DNA from: Toxoplasma gondii ME49
Lineage: Eukaryota > Apicomplexa > Conoidasida > Eucoccidiorida > Sarcocystidae
DNA length: 64,000 bases
NCBI RefSeq assembly: GCF_000006565.2
Contig: NC_031476.1
Location: forward strand, 3,930,458-3,994,457
Reading direction: 5' to 3'
Below the pieces are notes generated by a model. It was not told the DNA's origin. It was given only the letters and a program-made list of their open reading frames with translations, and did not search any database. A program made the position numbers and the translations under genes. Of the stretch, positions 37,858 to 49,930 are shown piece by piece (the first letter of the stretch is position 1; every line of letters begins with the position of its first letter).

Positions 37858-39181
37858 GCAGCAAGAGGACAAGATATCTAGCGTCAGTCGGCACGATGCA
37901 TTCGAGCCTCGCGCAGCCCCGAAGTCAGTGCTGGTCTACCACAGACTTACATGGACAGCTGGTTACTAGAGTCACAGTGGGAAGGACGAATGTTCTCATC
38001 GCTGTGTCTTTCTGTGTGATCTAACCATCAGGGTCGTGATGCGTAGCAAGGCCTTGTGCAACACGTTGTCAATATAAACTGCGTAACACGTTGCTACACC
38101 TAATATGGTGACGGTAGCATCTAAAGAAAACAGAGTCTGTCGATGCTAAATATCGCATCCGTTCGAGATTCAACCCCGTTTGACATCCTCCTTTATCAGT
38201 GGAGGGGCCGTAGTTAACAAGTTCCTCGTCGAGTGGATTCGTTGTCCCGCTTCGCTTTTGAATGTAGGCTCAGCGGTGTTCTAGCGCAAGCAGCAAACAA
38301 ACGCGCAGACAGTTGGGGCGGATAATGGACAACTGACGTAAACAGGAAAGGGGAAAACTATCCAGTCTAGAGTTTTCCATTTAACGTCGCTCACGTGATG
38401 GATATGGGCTTTCGAGGGTCCTTCACAATTGACAACACGTGGAATATGTGCGAATAAATTTGAAATACCGATTGGTTCTCGTGGGTAAACCGTATAAAAC
38501 TGACAAACTTTCTAAGTTCGTTTGTGGCCTGAAGTGCTCAGCTTTGTTTCGTCACGAAATGAAAGGCACCAGGATGACACCTTTCGCAGCGGCGTAAACC
38601 ACAAGTGTGTCGCCACAAAATGAGCAAATACAACGTAACCGCTTGCAGTGGTTGGACAAGTGTCATTGCATCATCATTCTGCAGCTGCGCCTCAACTGAA
38701 AGGCCCGGAGTGCCTCCTGTGAGAGCAAGAAAACCCTGATTCAGGTTCTCTTACGTCATAGCACACTGCGCAGAGCTTTCATTGCGAGCATTTTGCGTCG
38801 TCTGCTGCTCCTAGTAACAGTACTGGAAGGAGTATACCTTTCGGCTGCGTTGAAATACAACAACGTGGTAGTGAACTCAATATTTGTACTAGAGAAAATG
38901 GCTTCATGTGTATTAGAAGCTAATAACGAGTGATTTTTATGGACGTGCACATAGAATTCTATGGGGCGCGTCCTCGTGACCGGGCAATACTGAGTGTGAT
39001 AACTTTTACTTTTGAAGCACTGTAGCAGATCAAGTTATGCCGGGGAAACAGCAAATGCCTCGACGTTGAACGAGCACCCACTCTTGCACGGAATACACCG
39101 ATAGACTTTATTCGTGTGTAGTGTGACAGCCCCTCACTAACATGTTTTCATCTTTTACACGGTTCTGCTTTATCGGGGTCC
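37858..39181. other. Convergent intergenic region between the SR gene and PLP2
   Basis: About 1.3 kb between two gene ends. No coding, RNA or mobile feature recognised; expected to contain both 3' UTRs. Confidence 0.5.
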
Positions 39182-42100
39182 TTATAATTTCAAGAGTCTT
39201 CTTCGGTGCGTCGACAGGTCAAAAACTTCCATACGAACATCAACAGCCTCACATGAAAGATCTTCATTGACGAAGAACGGTAGCCACCATTGCACTCCTG
39301 CACTGAGCCGGACAAGGCTAACGATACATTCACTATGCAGGCACCGTTTCCTCGAACGCGAAAAATTCACGCGTTTTGCATCACAGAACTGCGATCGCAC
39401 GAAAAATGAATCGAGGATAGTCTGCTTCAAGCCGTCTCCGGCAACTGATACATTTCCTCCAATTCCGAAAACTCAAACCGGGTGCTGCCTTAGCGCTCAC
39501 CAAAATGAGTTACCTCGAAGCGTTTCTAAACAACAACAGGTCAATTGCTGATCTGGCTGGGCACGAGCGTATCGCTGCCACCGACCGACACGCCATGGAG
39601 ATTGTCATCTTCGATACATGTTACAGACCACGGGAACCAACCCCAGACCGACCTCGTGGACAGCGTACAGTCATTGTACACTGTTTGGCCAAATGTTTTC
39701 TTGAGTCCTCACGACGACGGCTACTTCGTTTCAGAAAACAGCTGTCAACTCCAGGAATAGGATGGGGAGCGACAGGCTTGTAAAAGGGATGAAACTTCAT
39801 CTCGATTGTGACTCTGACACGCGTACCGCGCCCCCACCGCTGCCAGTGACGTCCGTTGTCAAAGGTTGTCTTCGACTCGACATGGCATGTAAAATCTTTG
39901 TACGTAGGTCAGCGATCAACGTGCCACTCAAGCACCCTTGGAGATATCAGAGGCGACGTGCGACTTCTCTTCGTGGCGGCGCCCGCACAGTGCCCATCCG
40001 AAAAGGGCGTGTCGATCAACATACAAAACGGTTAGTTGCTCACCTGCTCCGTTGAGAGCACAAGAGTTGGAGTCGTGGGTGCACACTTTAAAGGCCTTTC
40101 GAACGCTGGGCATGTGCGTATGCACTTCTAGGGCGAGGCCTGCACAGAAGCGAAAGTCAAAATGCACTGTCGACATTTGTGAGTTCTGATGTTATAGTCC
40201 AGCTGGCAACTGTGGTGCATGAGTCCATATACGTTGTGTTTCTACAGAAGAAGAACTGAAAGAAGGCTGACAAAAGGATGACTACGTACCGAGAAGTGTG
40301 CGTTCGTCCGCGCCGCATGACACGTTAACAATGCCGTCCGTGTTCTTCATTCGGGAATTCGCCTTTCCTCTCGTACCAACTTCAGCAATGTTGTTCAATT
40401 GCTGAAGAGAGATGACGGAAAACACACCTACAGTGTCCTTGTTTCAGCGTCGAAAATAAGCTAATATATCTGTAACCCTTTCCTGAAGACAGATGTGCGC
40501 CGACTGTCGCCAGGCACTGCTCAACAAGATGACAGGTCACACGGCACCTGTTTCGCGTATCCAATTCTTCCTAGAACAGCCCAAGAAACAACACTAGACA
40601 AATGCCACAAAGTATGTCGACCCGCAAGTATATCGACTAGACTCGAGCACCAACACTACGCATTACCTTGGGTTCACCCGTTGCTACACTAGTCTGCTTT
40701 CACTGGCAGTGGATCTTCGTAGCTTCACACAATAACACCACTCAAGGTGTAATCATGTCACCACAGTTAGTGTATCATCAACATATGTAACACACACAAA
40801 AGCAAAACCCCTTACCGCGATTCCGGGGAACGACTTCTCCGCACACACCATCCACACGTAAGACTTGACCGTATTCGAGGTCCGGGCCTTCGTGCAGCGT
40901 GTTTGACCTACAGAAAGACAGCACAAAAGGCATGTCAGTCTCATACTCTTCATGAACCGGTGTACATGCGATCAAGGATCATCCCCGTGTATGCGGTAAC
41001 ACACGCCCTGGCTGAACGACATCGTTCCTCGACAGTGAAACAACGACTGCGCTTGGAGGTTTTCCCTCAACCGTGCGGATGTCACAGCGTATGAAATTTA
41101 GTTTGGTGAAACGTGCCACGAATTCCAAATGCTCACCTGCCGTGCAAGGCTCAACCTGTGTATTTTCGGAGCTGTAGAATCCTGTCCCAATGCTGATACC
41201 GAATCCGAAAGCAATCACGGTGTCTTCGGGACAGGTGGCTACCGCAACCTGCATTCAGAAAAGAAGGCCACAGGAACACAGGAACGAGGCCCCCAGTATT
41301 CCACAACACGTCGCCGATAACAGCACACAGTGAGAGCATTTGAGTTCATACATTCCTATTGAAGCGGTTGCGACTCTTTTCCAGTAACTGCTGCTTGCGC
41401 CGTTCCGTCGAACCGTCCGGCGCTTTATAGGTAAGTCCTGGTAACTGCCATACATAGCTGACGTACAACATCTCTAAGTTCTACGGATGGACAAGACTCA
41501 CATTTTCTCCTGCTTCGGTCTCCGCGACAACTTGGTAAAACTCGTTCACCACTTCTGGACCACACGCCATGTAGATTCGCTCGTCGTCACCAGCAGCTTC
41601 CTCCGCCCCAATTCCATCGCACTTCTCTCTGAAAACAAGAAAAATTCACGAAGACATCTTCGAACTCCGTACGAAGAGCAATACACAGGTTTCAGGGAGA
41701 CGAAGAAGGGCAAGTCCAGTGCGTCGGACCACACTGCTACGTTCCCCCGTGGCAAGCAGTCTTTTCAGCCATATCGTAATTACTTGGTGTTCGTGTCAGC
41801 TTCGAGCGCCCTATCCTCTTCATTATCACTGAAACATACGACTTTCCAAATCCCAAAACTCACCTTCCTGCTGTGCAGGGGGCGATGTGGTAGTTTGCGA
41901 GGTTGTTGCTTATCGTCACTTTGAAGTTGAATCTCATGGCGAAGCCAAATAAAACAACCTGCTCGCGTGGACATCTTGCATATCCGGGGGGGGCGCCGGC
42001 CCACGCAATCTGAGTAACGTCTTTAAGCTGTTCACAAACCCAAGAAAGACGAAAACACTCGACCAAATGGCTCCGACGCTTAGAAAAAGCGGGTCGCGAC

Positions 42101-45100
42101 TTACGAACACAACAAAGGATGATGTACCCAGAGATTCCCACTTAAGTCATCCGATACGGACTACTATTTGCAGATGTCTCCCTCCTGGCGTGAACGTCTT
42201 GCTGTGTCTACAATTGTGAAATTTCGCTGGCAAAGGAGGCCTTCCAAGAGGCACACCTAGACAATCTGGACACGGATTGATTCTTCACCGTCGAGGTGAA
42301 GCGTCTACCCCACCGCATGCTATCTTCCCCGACAGGACAACGTTCACAGAGAAAAGCAGGGACGGAGAACAGGTTCCTTACTACATCCTGAATCGACCTC
42401 GCTGTGCCCTCAAGAGACTGAACGTCCATCGCGGACATGCCAAAGGCCTTGCTATAGTACGTAACGGCGTGTGTGAACGCCTCCCTTTTGTCCTCAGGTA
42501 GCAGATTTTGCAACGGAAGCAACTCGAGCTTGACCTGATGAATCAAGGATATACACAGATAACGTGGATAGAATCTGAAAATCAGAGGCGAGCACCATTT
42601 ATTGAAGTCTATTCCCAATTGGCCCCAAAGAAAAAGTCAAATTCTACCCATCTCGGAACCTGTTCTTCTGAAGTATTTCTACGCCTCCGCATTTCCCAGC
42701 ATTGTGCCAAAACGGTGCGAAACTCCACTGCATATGTCTAGGTACCGCTGCTGCTCAAGCGCCTGAGGTTTTATCTTCCATGAAGCATACCCAGCTGTAA
42801 TCTGTTTTTCAGGCTGCACTTTACAACTGGACACCAGCATATACCCAAGAGTGCTTTAAAAATCAGCATCACATGGCGGCATATGCTCCTGAATCTAGAA
42901 GAGACCTGGAGAAAACAGACTTACTGGCATGGGAAGAGCGTCGACTGAATTTGCCCAGGCGGCAATAGCTTTTGGGTCGGAAACGTCTGCCGGAGGTTTT
43001 CCACCAATCACTAGGGCCTCTTTTTCTACGTTCAAACTGCGCAGTTGGGAGGCGGAATCCTGGTTTGTCTTGACCTGCGAAGATGCGCCTGCCGAAAAGC
43101 CTCCAAGCATGAGTTTCACTTCGGCTTTCACGTCGACGCCCTTTTTCTTCAACGCTTTGACGTCTGAAGACTTCATGGTCACCTGATACGTCATCTTGCC
43201 TCCTGGAGGTTCCAAAAGGGGAATAGCACACATCACCAACACCATTCAAATCGGAACATCTCAGCCTGTTGTCTTCGGCAGAACGAGAGCACACGCATAG
43301 GTGAAATAAAACACGCACGCCGATAGGTGCACCTTTGAACCCATCGCTTCTGAACATCTCCGGCTGACCAAAAGGTAGTACACCTGCACGTAGATGCCTA
43401 CACCACCAACGTACACTTTTTTCACGGGAGACTCTAACATTGACGCTCCACATCCTAACCTAAGTCACCGTCGTGTTGCCTTTGTTCTTCTGAACGGGCC
43501 GGTTTCTTCCCGCAACAACACAAGCCATGCTGAGCAGCATCCCATCCACACAGGCGCCGTAAACAACGCACGAATCTCCATTGAGAGCGCGACGAACCTG
43601 CATAGAGACGAGCTGTATAGTGCGTGCCGAACTGTTCGATGAATGCCATCCATATGGGAATGTTCGTTTGTTGGCAACCATCTGCCATGTGGTCAGCCCG
43701 CCACTGCTGCACGGAACAAGGGGTGTCTCTTTCGTTTCCATCGAAAGTGACGGGCAGATGGGCGACGGCGTCGTCGAACGCAAGTGTGTAGTTCCTGGAG
43801 TTTGTCATAACATTGGGCCACATATTAAAAACACCTTTTGAAGTCAAGTGGTTCGAAAAGCAGGAAAAGCATGACCGGGAAGGTCCCTGTGGATGAAGGA
43901 TGTCCAACAGACTCTTGAGTGGATGGCATTTGCACTATGGCGCATTTGGACCGCCAGAGCACGCTGCCAAGTGGCAGTCGGCCCGAAAACGGCTGGACGC
44001 AGACGCGGGCGGTGTGTTACCTTGCAAACAGCCGTTTAGACGGGAAGAAAGCATCGAAAATCTATGGCGCAGAGTGTCAACATCGACGGGTAGATGGATA
44101 CTTTCAATCCTTAAACAGTGTGACACTACATGGCGCCTCATCACTTGACTATATCTGTATTTTTTAATGACTACCGGCTGGAAGAGAAGTCCCACATATA
44201 TTTTCACAATCAGGTGTCTGGCCTCTCACCACTTGAACGAGTCAGTCTGTGCGAGCCCTGCTTCATAACGGATACAGTAGGTTTTCAGCATAAACGACTT
44301 GTTTGCCTTCGAGCTAACATCCTGCGCGAACTCCTTGTACCCAGTTGACCCAGAGAAGCTGTTAATCCCCAGAGAATCTCCTCCGTGGAGGGCCGCATCT
44401 ACACTCAGCACTTTCTGGTAATCCGACAAAGTGTCCAGCTCGTTGACGTTCTCAGACTGGCGACAGGCTGAGAAAGGGCGCGTAAATGCGCCCAGAGGCT
44501 GCAAATAGTTCAAATCATTCGTCACGCCATCGGGATCTTGCTGAAACGAAAAGACGATGATTGGAGACCGCAGACCCGGGTCAACCATCATGTCAGGGTC
44601 ACCAATGGGGTTTCCTTTAATGCTGTCGTACCCAACGCCCAGGAAGTCTGCAAAAGGTCAATGACACCCAATACAAACTCGGATGCACACCTGGATCTGG
44701 ACGGAGGCCCGGGCATCTGGAAACCATGATTTTGCCGGGGACTTCAATTTGCTGCAGTATCCGTCAACGGGACCGAAATCGACGTTAGAGCCAACTGGCT
44801 CATGCTTTCACCGGGCACTCTCACTCTGACAAGTGTTTCAGTCAGACATATGGATTACGGCGACATTTTCACGAAGCTAACCTAATATGTAACTTTGTTC
44901 ATGGAAATCAAAAGAGCCTTCACGCTATCTGTAGTGCCTGTCGAGTCGCTCAAGGAAGCTTTGATTCTGATTCTGATTTAAGGGATGCACAGATGCTCAG
45001 GATCTAACCGTCGTCTGAGGCTGCCTCGTTCCGTTGACTTGGCATGGCGACATTGAAGAGACGTTATGTTCCAATACCACATTGAGACCCGTCGGTCAGA

Positions 45101-47039
45101 TGACCGTGGACAGGGGGGTCAGCTGCGAAAGGAAAGGCTTACTTGTCGCAGGAGCAGTTTCAACGGCTCGCGTGTACATGCTCTCAGGCGCACTTGCGTC
45201 AATAGAACGTCGCAGTGCCCCGAACGCTGGTTCTGGACCCTGTCCACTCGAGCTGTTTACTGGTGCCGGCGGCTCGGGTGCGGCTTCACCTCGACCTGGG
45301 CGCGCCCCTAGAGGAGGCACAATGGACGAAACGAAACAGGAGACACAACATGGGAAAGAAGTCAGCACAACCGTCCCGTTTTCCCGATCTGTAACGTGAC
45401 ACTCCACAGAATGTTTTGTGGTCGAGCGAAACACCGCGAACAATTTATAACGCAACCGTCGAGGAGATGATGATGTGTGCCTGAGGGCATCCTTAATGAG
45501 TTCCAAAAACACGCAAAAGAGATGCCCAGAAGGCATCACTGCGAAGGAATTTCTTCGTTGTTCCGTTCCCGTGGAACGGTTTTCTTTCTCAGCGGACCAG
45601 GATATCTGTTTAACTTATCTCGCACTGAGCTTGGTGACACTATCGAAAAAACCATGTCTTTTGATGTAATGATCATGGAGATAGATACCAGATTTGTGGA
45701 CACCCGAGACCAGGCAAGTGTGCGGATGGCGATGCTTCGAGTAAAGAAGAAATTTAGATTGACTGTCGATTGCCACTTCAAAAGCACTGCCCTCCTAGAG
45801 CTCTCTCAGACTTGAGCGCTGTGTATTGATACGAAGAAACGTCTTCGTATGCTCTTACATGCTGGGGTTCCAACGTTGCCAAAGTTGGAGAAACCTGAGG
45901 TGGAGGATGTAGGGAAGTCCTGCTCTGATTGCCTCGCATTTTGTGTGGTGCTAACGTAGCTCTTTTCGTTCACGTTGAATGCGTTTGTCGAGTCTTGCTT
46001 CGTCATGGTCAAGGCGTCAGGATCCCCGTCGCTCTCGGCATCTGTAGATTGTTCGTCATCAGCTGCATTTCCACCATCATACTCTTCATCATCCCAGTCG
46101 AAGTCGAATTCGTCGTCTTTCTGCCGTACCAAGCATAAAACGTTAAGATCAAGGCGTTTCCAATAGGTGAAGAAGGCACCAGTTGCGGTTGTCCGAACCT
46201 AGTGACAATCTGAATGCGTACATGATCCAACTGATGATTCGAAACGCAACGAACAGCTCACACAAGCCTGGTAACAGCCATAGTAACAAGCATGTGATTA
46301 AAATGACACCTCGTCCCTCTAATGAGAGGAGCTGTTCTACTGTTAAGGCTTGGATATGCCCATTACAAAGAAATGCGCACCTGCTTGGTTTATTTATTGT
46401 AGACGCTGTGTCAAATGCTTTCCATTTCCACAGAACCGCCTCACTATCAACTTCCGGCGAAAATTTCTAGTGTAGCAGTGGGTCTAATGCACACAGTGCA
46501 TATCGTCACTTGTGGTGGTGCTCCATCCTTCAGGGCATCGCTGTTTAGGGAGGCTGTTGAAACGGCCGACAGTCCCACCCTGTATCCTAGAGCGTAGCCG
46601 ATGTGGAAAACCCTCGATGTCGTTGGATATTGAACTTCTGCACCTTTAGTTGTCTGACGCAGCCCAGTGTGACTCTTCGGTGCTTGGCAGGCAGAGAAGA
46701 CCTCCGATTAGAAATAACGGTTGGTGACTAGATGCATATCCTCAAAGCGTGCATTTCAGTACTCACCATCTGAGCTAAGCTGCCGGCGATGGCAGTCGGT
46801 ACATGATGGGGGCGGATAGATCTCCAGAAGGACCGGTATGAAAGACCTGCATGTTTCTGCTCGTAAGGCTTTGAGCCGGCGGCATCCAGAAGAAGAATTT
46901 GTACCACACACAAGGTCACACCCACTAGCAGACAAGCTACCTTGAATCCTGCTTTAAAAAGACCGGCAAAGGGAAGCTTCGGAAGGTAGGAGCCGGCCCG
47001 CGAGGCATGCTCGACGGGGGGTGAGAGAGTGCGATCCAT
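39182..47039 (-). CDS. PLP2: Perforin-like protein with MACPF domain, PLP2
   Basis: A membrane-attack (MACPF) protein; in Apicomplexa relatives open vacuole and host membranes. Thirteen exons on the minus strand: 47039-46767, 46120-45859, 45307-45143, 44647-44230, 43794-43598, 43202-42925, 42534-42382, 42027-41864, 41628-41502, 41248-41137, 40907-40816, 40185-40044 and 39297-39182, giving 832 residues. Exon 1 carries a signal-anchor-like hydrophobic stretch (about 34-56), exon 2 is strongly acidic, exon 3 is Pro-rich. The MACPF domain is about 236-580, with the signature FGTHY in exon 5 followed by GGK across the next junction. After it come three Cys-containing repeats (about 590-832), the beta-rich C-terminal module typical of apicomplexan PLPs and thought to bind membrane. 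The last two exons are least certain. It lies just downstream of LCAT on the same strand. The PLP2 name relies on remembered gene order. Confidence 0.85.
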
Positions 47040-49930
47040 TTCCTGGATGCCGGGGACAAGAACTCGAGACTTTAATGGTTGGCTAGTTGGCAAGCTGCGA
47101 CGGCATCAGAAAAACCTTCTTCCGAGACAGTCATGGAGAGGAAAAGCGAAACATGTCACTCCCTCGGCCTACGGCGAGCTAGACATCCAACGCAAACCCT
47201 CCACTCTGTCTCACTATTTATTTCTCGTTGCCCGGTAGACAGTGCTTCCCTGAAGCTGCGCTCAATGCGAAAGAAGAGGGAATTAAAGAGAGATTTGGCA
47301 CCAACACACTTCGCAGCCGTGGATTGGCGACCCAAAAGGGCCAAGCAGTCGTCGAGTGCCTTGATTGAACTGAACCTGGAATCGACCGCCCTTCTGGAGC
47401 AGGGTCATCCAGCAAGATGGGGAAAAACGATACAGGGAGCGACACGCCCAATGCCACCACGGTGCAAGACACTCCAGGTCCCTACAGCGAGAAGGGGGAT
47501 GCTCGTGTGCTTGTTCCTTTCAAGCTGTGTAACAAAACCGTATGCCTCCCGGCATCTAGCGTCAACAGGGCCCACCAGCTAACTACCCGAATCCGATCCC
47601 GAATCGAACCCGAAACACACCCGGGCGTCGATGTTCCGGGTTTTGCGCCCTAGACGCTCGCCCCGACCCTGACAATCGAAGGGTGCAAGCGCGATGAGCT
47701 GAAGGCGAAAGAGCTTTCACTGTGTGCCGCGTGTAAAAAAATGCAGTATATTGGGTTTTTGGCAATCTATGAAATGAACCCTGGCGCTGGAAAGGGGAAG
47801 ACCGCCGACACAACTCTGTAGACAGCAGCTGCGGACGAGGGACAGCACTTCGCTGGCTAGACGGCGACAACACAGGGGGGTGTGCGCGGGTGGCGGGACA
47901 GCTTCCTGGACTGTAAAAAGGACAGATATCCAAGATCCTAAAGATAGGCACTCGAGAGTCGAACATTAGGCCATTTATCGTAGTTACTCTGACCAGGAGC
48001 ATAAGTAGTGGTGTTTCACACGTATGCGAATAGTGTAGATCCCGACGAACTCCAAAACTAGGCGGCAACACCTGTCGTCCCGGGAGTGCACTTAAATACG
48101 TTGGCTTGTTGGATGTGTGTGTCAGCAACCTTCCCAGCACAAGTCTTCCTGCACAACCGATTGCCCCAATCTGGTGTGTTCCTCTTTCCTTCGATGACGA
48201 GGCTGCAGTCGACACCTTGAATTGGTTTCGGTCTCTAAAAGGGTACACTTCCACTGCTTCCGGCAACAGCGCGCGTACCCCACGGTTGCACATTTATTTG
48301 TGACGGCCGCCATGGAAGCTGCTCCAGTTCCGTAGTCTAGCGCACTCTTTCAAATCGGACGTCTTCGGTTTTCCATTTAGCGCTCGCCTTCGGGCTTGGG
48401 ATAGAAGGCTAGAACATGTGCTCGATTCACCCCTGACTCGTGGTGGTCCGAGCGTTTGTTGCAACTGCGGAATGTGCGGTCACCTTGAAACGGCACAGTG
48501 GCAACCATGCCTTTTCATGTATATCAGAAAGCAGTTACTTTCAGATCCAACCTCCCTGAGTAGATACCGGCAACAAGGTCACTACTGAAAGAGAATTCCT
48601 GTTGCTGGCGTATTCGCCAATGATATCAATATGAGATGTTAACACTCCTAACACTATCCACACAATGAAGAACATGATTTTTTTTATCGGTCACTGAGCA
48701 GCTAGCTTGTCTAGCTGTATAAAGTAGTTACCTATGCACATAGCCCTCTACCTTTTTTGGATATTCGAAAAGCCGCCTCTACGCTAGATTAGCAGCAAAA
48801 TGCCTTCGGCATATTGAAATTGTGAGTTTCACTATGATTCGCTAACTTCTTGCGACGATCCGAAAAATCTGGGTGGGCAAATAGGCTGCCTCGTCGTTCT
48901 AATTCAAGTCTTCATGAAACGTCTGCTCCGAGTTCTTTCGTGAAGTGTTTCAGTGTCTCTCACAAGTTTCCACCTTGAAACGTTGTCCTGCCATAATTAC
49001 TAAACGAAACTGGTAAGCTAAAGTCCATTCACGAAAAAGAATCGACGCACTACTGTCAGGAAACACCACTTCTGTGTCCTGTCTGGACAAGCGACTCTTA
49101 AAATATTAAGACATCTTTATGTTGGATCACGACGATCGTCGATAGAGTGGCAAATTGTGAAACGACTGTGTATATCGCACTCTAATTTTTCTGTTGCGCA
49201 TCTTTATCGGACCACCGTTAAGCACACCTCTAATAACAAACGCTTAAGTGACTGGCGGCGGAATATGCGTAGACTGCGGCACTTCCACGTTCTTCGTTCC
49301 AGAGGATGCATGCAAAGACAACCCAATCGACAGGCGAGGCATGCCATCGACGCAGTATTTGCGCCACTCCCACACAAGTCGGTTATTTCTTGACAGCTTA
49401 CAGACTGATTTAAATGCATGTCTTCCTGCCCAGAGCTCCATGTAAAGGCGACAACGGAAAGTGGAGGTGAGCGCACCCGACAAGGTACGGAAAGCAACAC
49501 GTGGAAAAGGCAGGTTGGCTACTGACGAAACGTCGCAGATTAAGACGAATTGTTTCTGCGTTTCTCACCTTGTATATAAGACAGTAGCCAGAAGCGTCGA
49601 AATACAACACAAGTTCCGACCATTCTACACAGTCGACAGAGACGGCTGCGTTGTTTCCCAACTATGATGCTGGCGCGGCTTTCGTGCGCGAAAATACCTT
49701 CTCTAGTTGAAGCATATACAGGCACAGACACACCGTTTTATCATTTCACACGTTACGCGGCTTCCTATTACCATAGACGTTCCTCATCTGCCCATCCCTA
49801 GAACGCTTCCTCCTCACACTGTACCTACAGACTTCATACCAGACTCGTTCCACGTAAAGACCTGTCTTGAGCTTCCGTTTCACGAAACGCAAATAAAGAA
49901 AGGCAGGGCGTGGTCCCGACTCAGTTCCCT
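47040..49930. promoter_or_regulatory. Region between the LCAT stop and the PLP2 start
   Basis: Nearly 2.9 kb on the shared minus-strand side. It should contain the LCAT 3' UTR on the right and the PLP2 promoter and 5' UTR on the left. A TGCATGC heptamer is at 49307-49313, more than 2 kb from the PLP2 start, so its relevance is doubtful. A short stretch near 47587-47620 repeats CCCGAA three times. No coding signal recognised; the 236-codon minus-strand frame at 47583-48293 has no domain or splice partners. Confidence 0.45.

Noticed and set aside
47583..48293. 236-codon minus-strand frame between LCAT and PLP2
   Set aside because: No recognisable domain, no supporting splice sites, and it lies where the PLP2 promoter and LCAT 3' UTR are expected.
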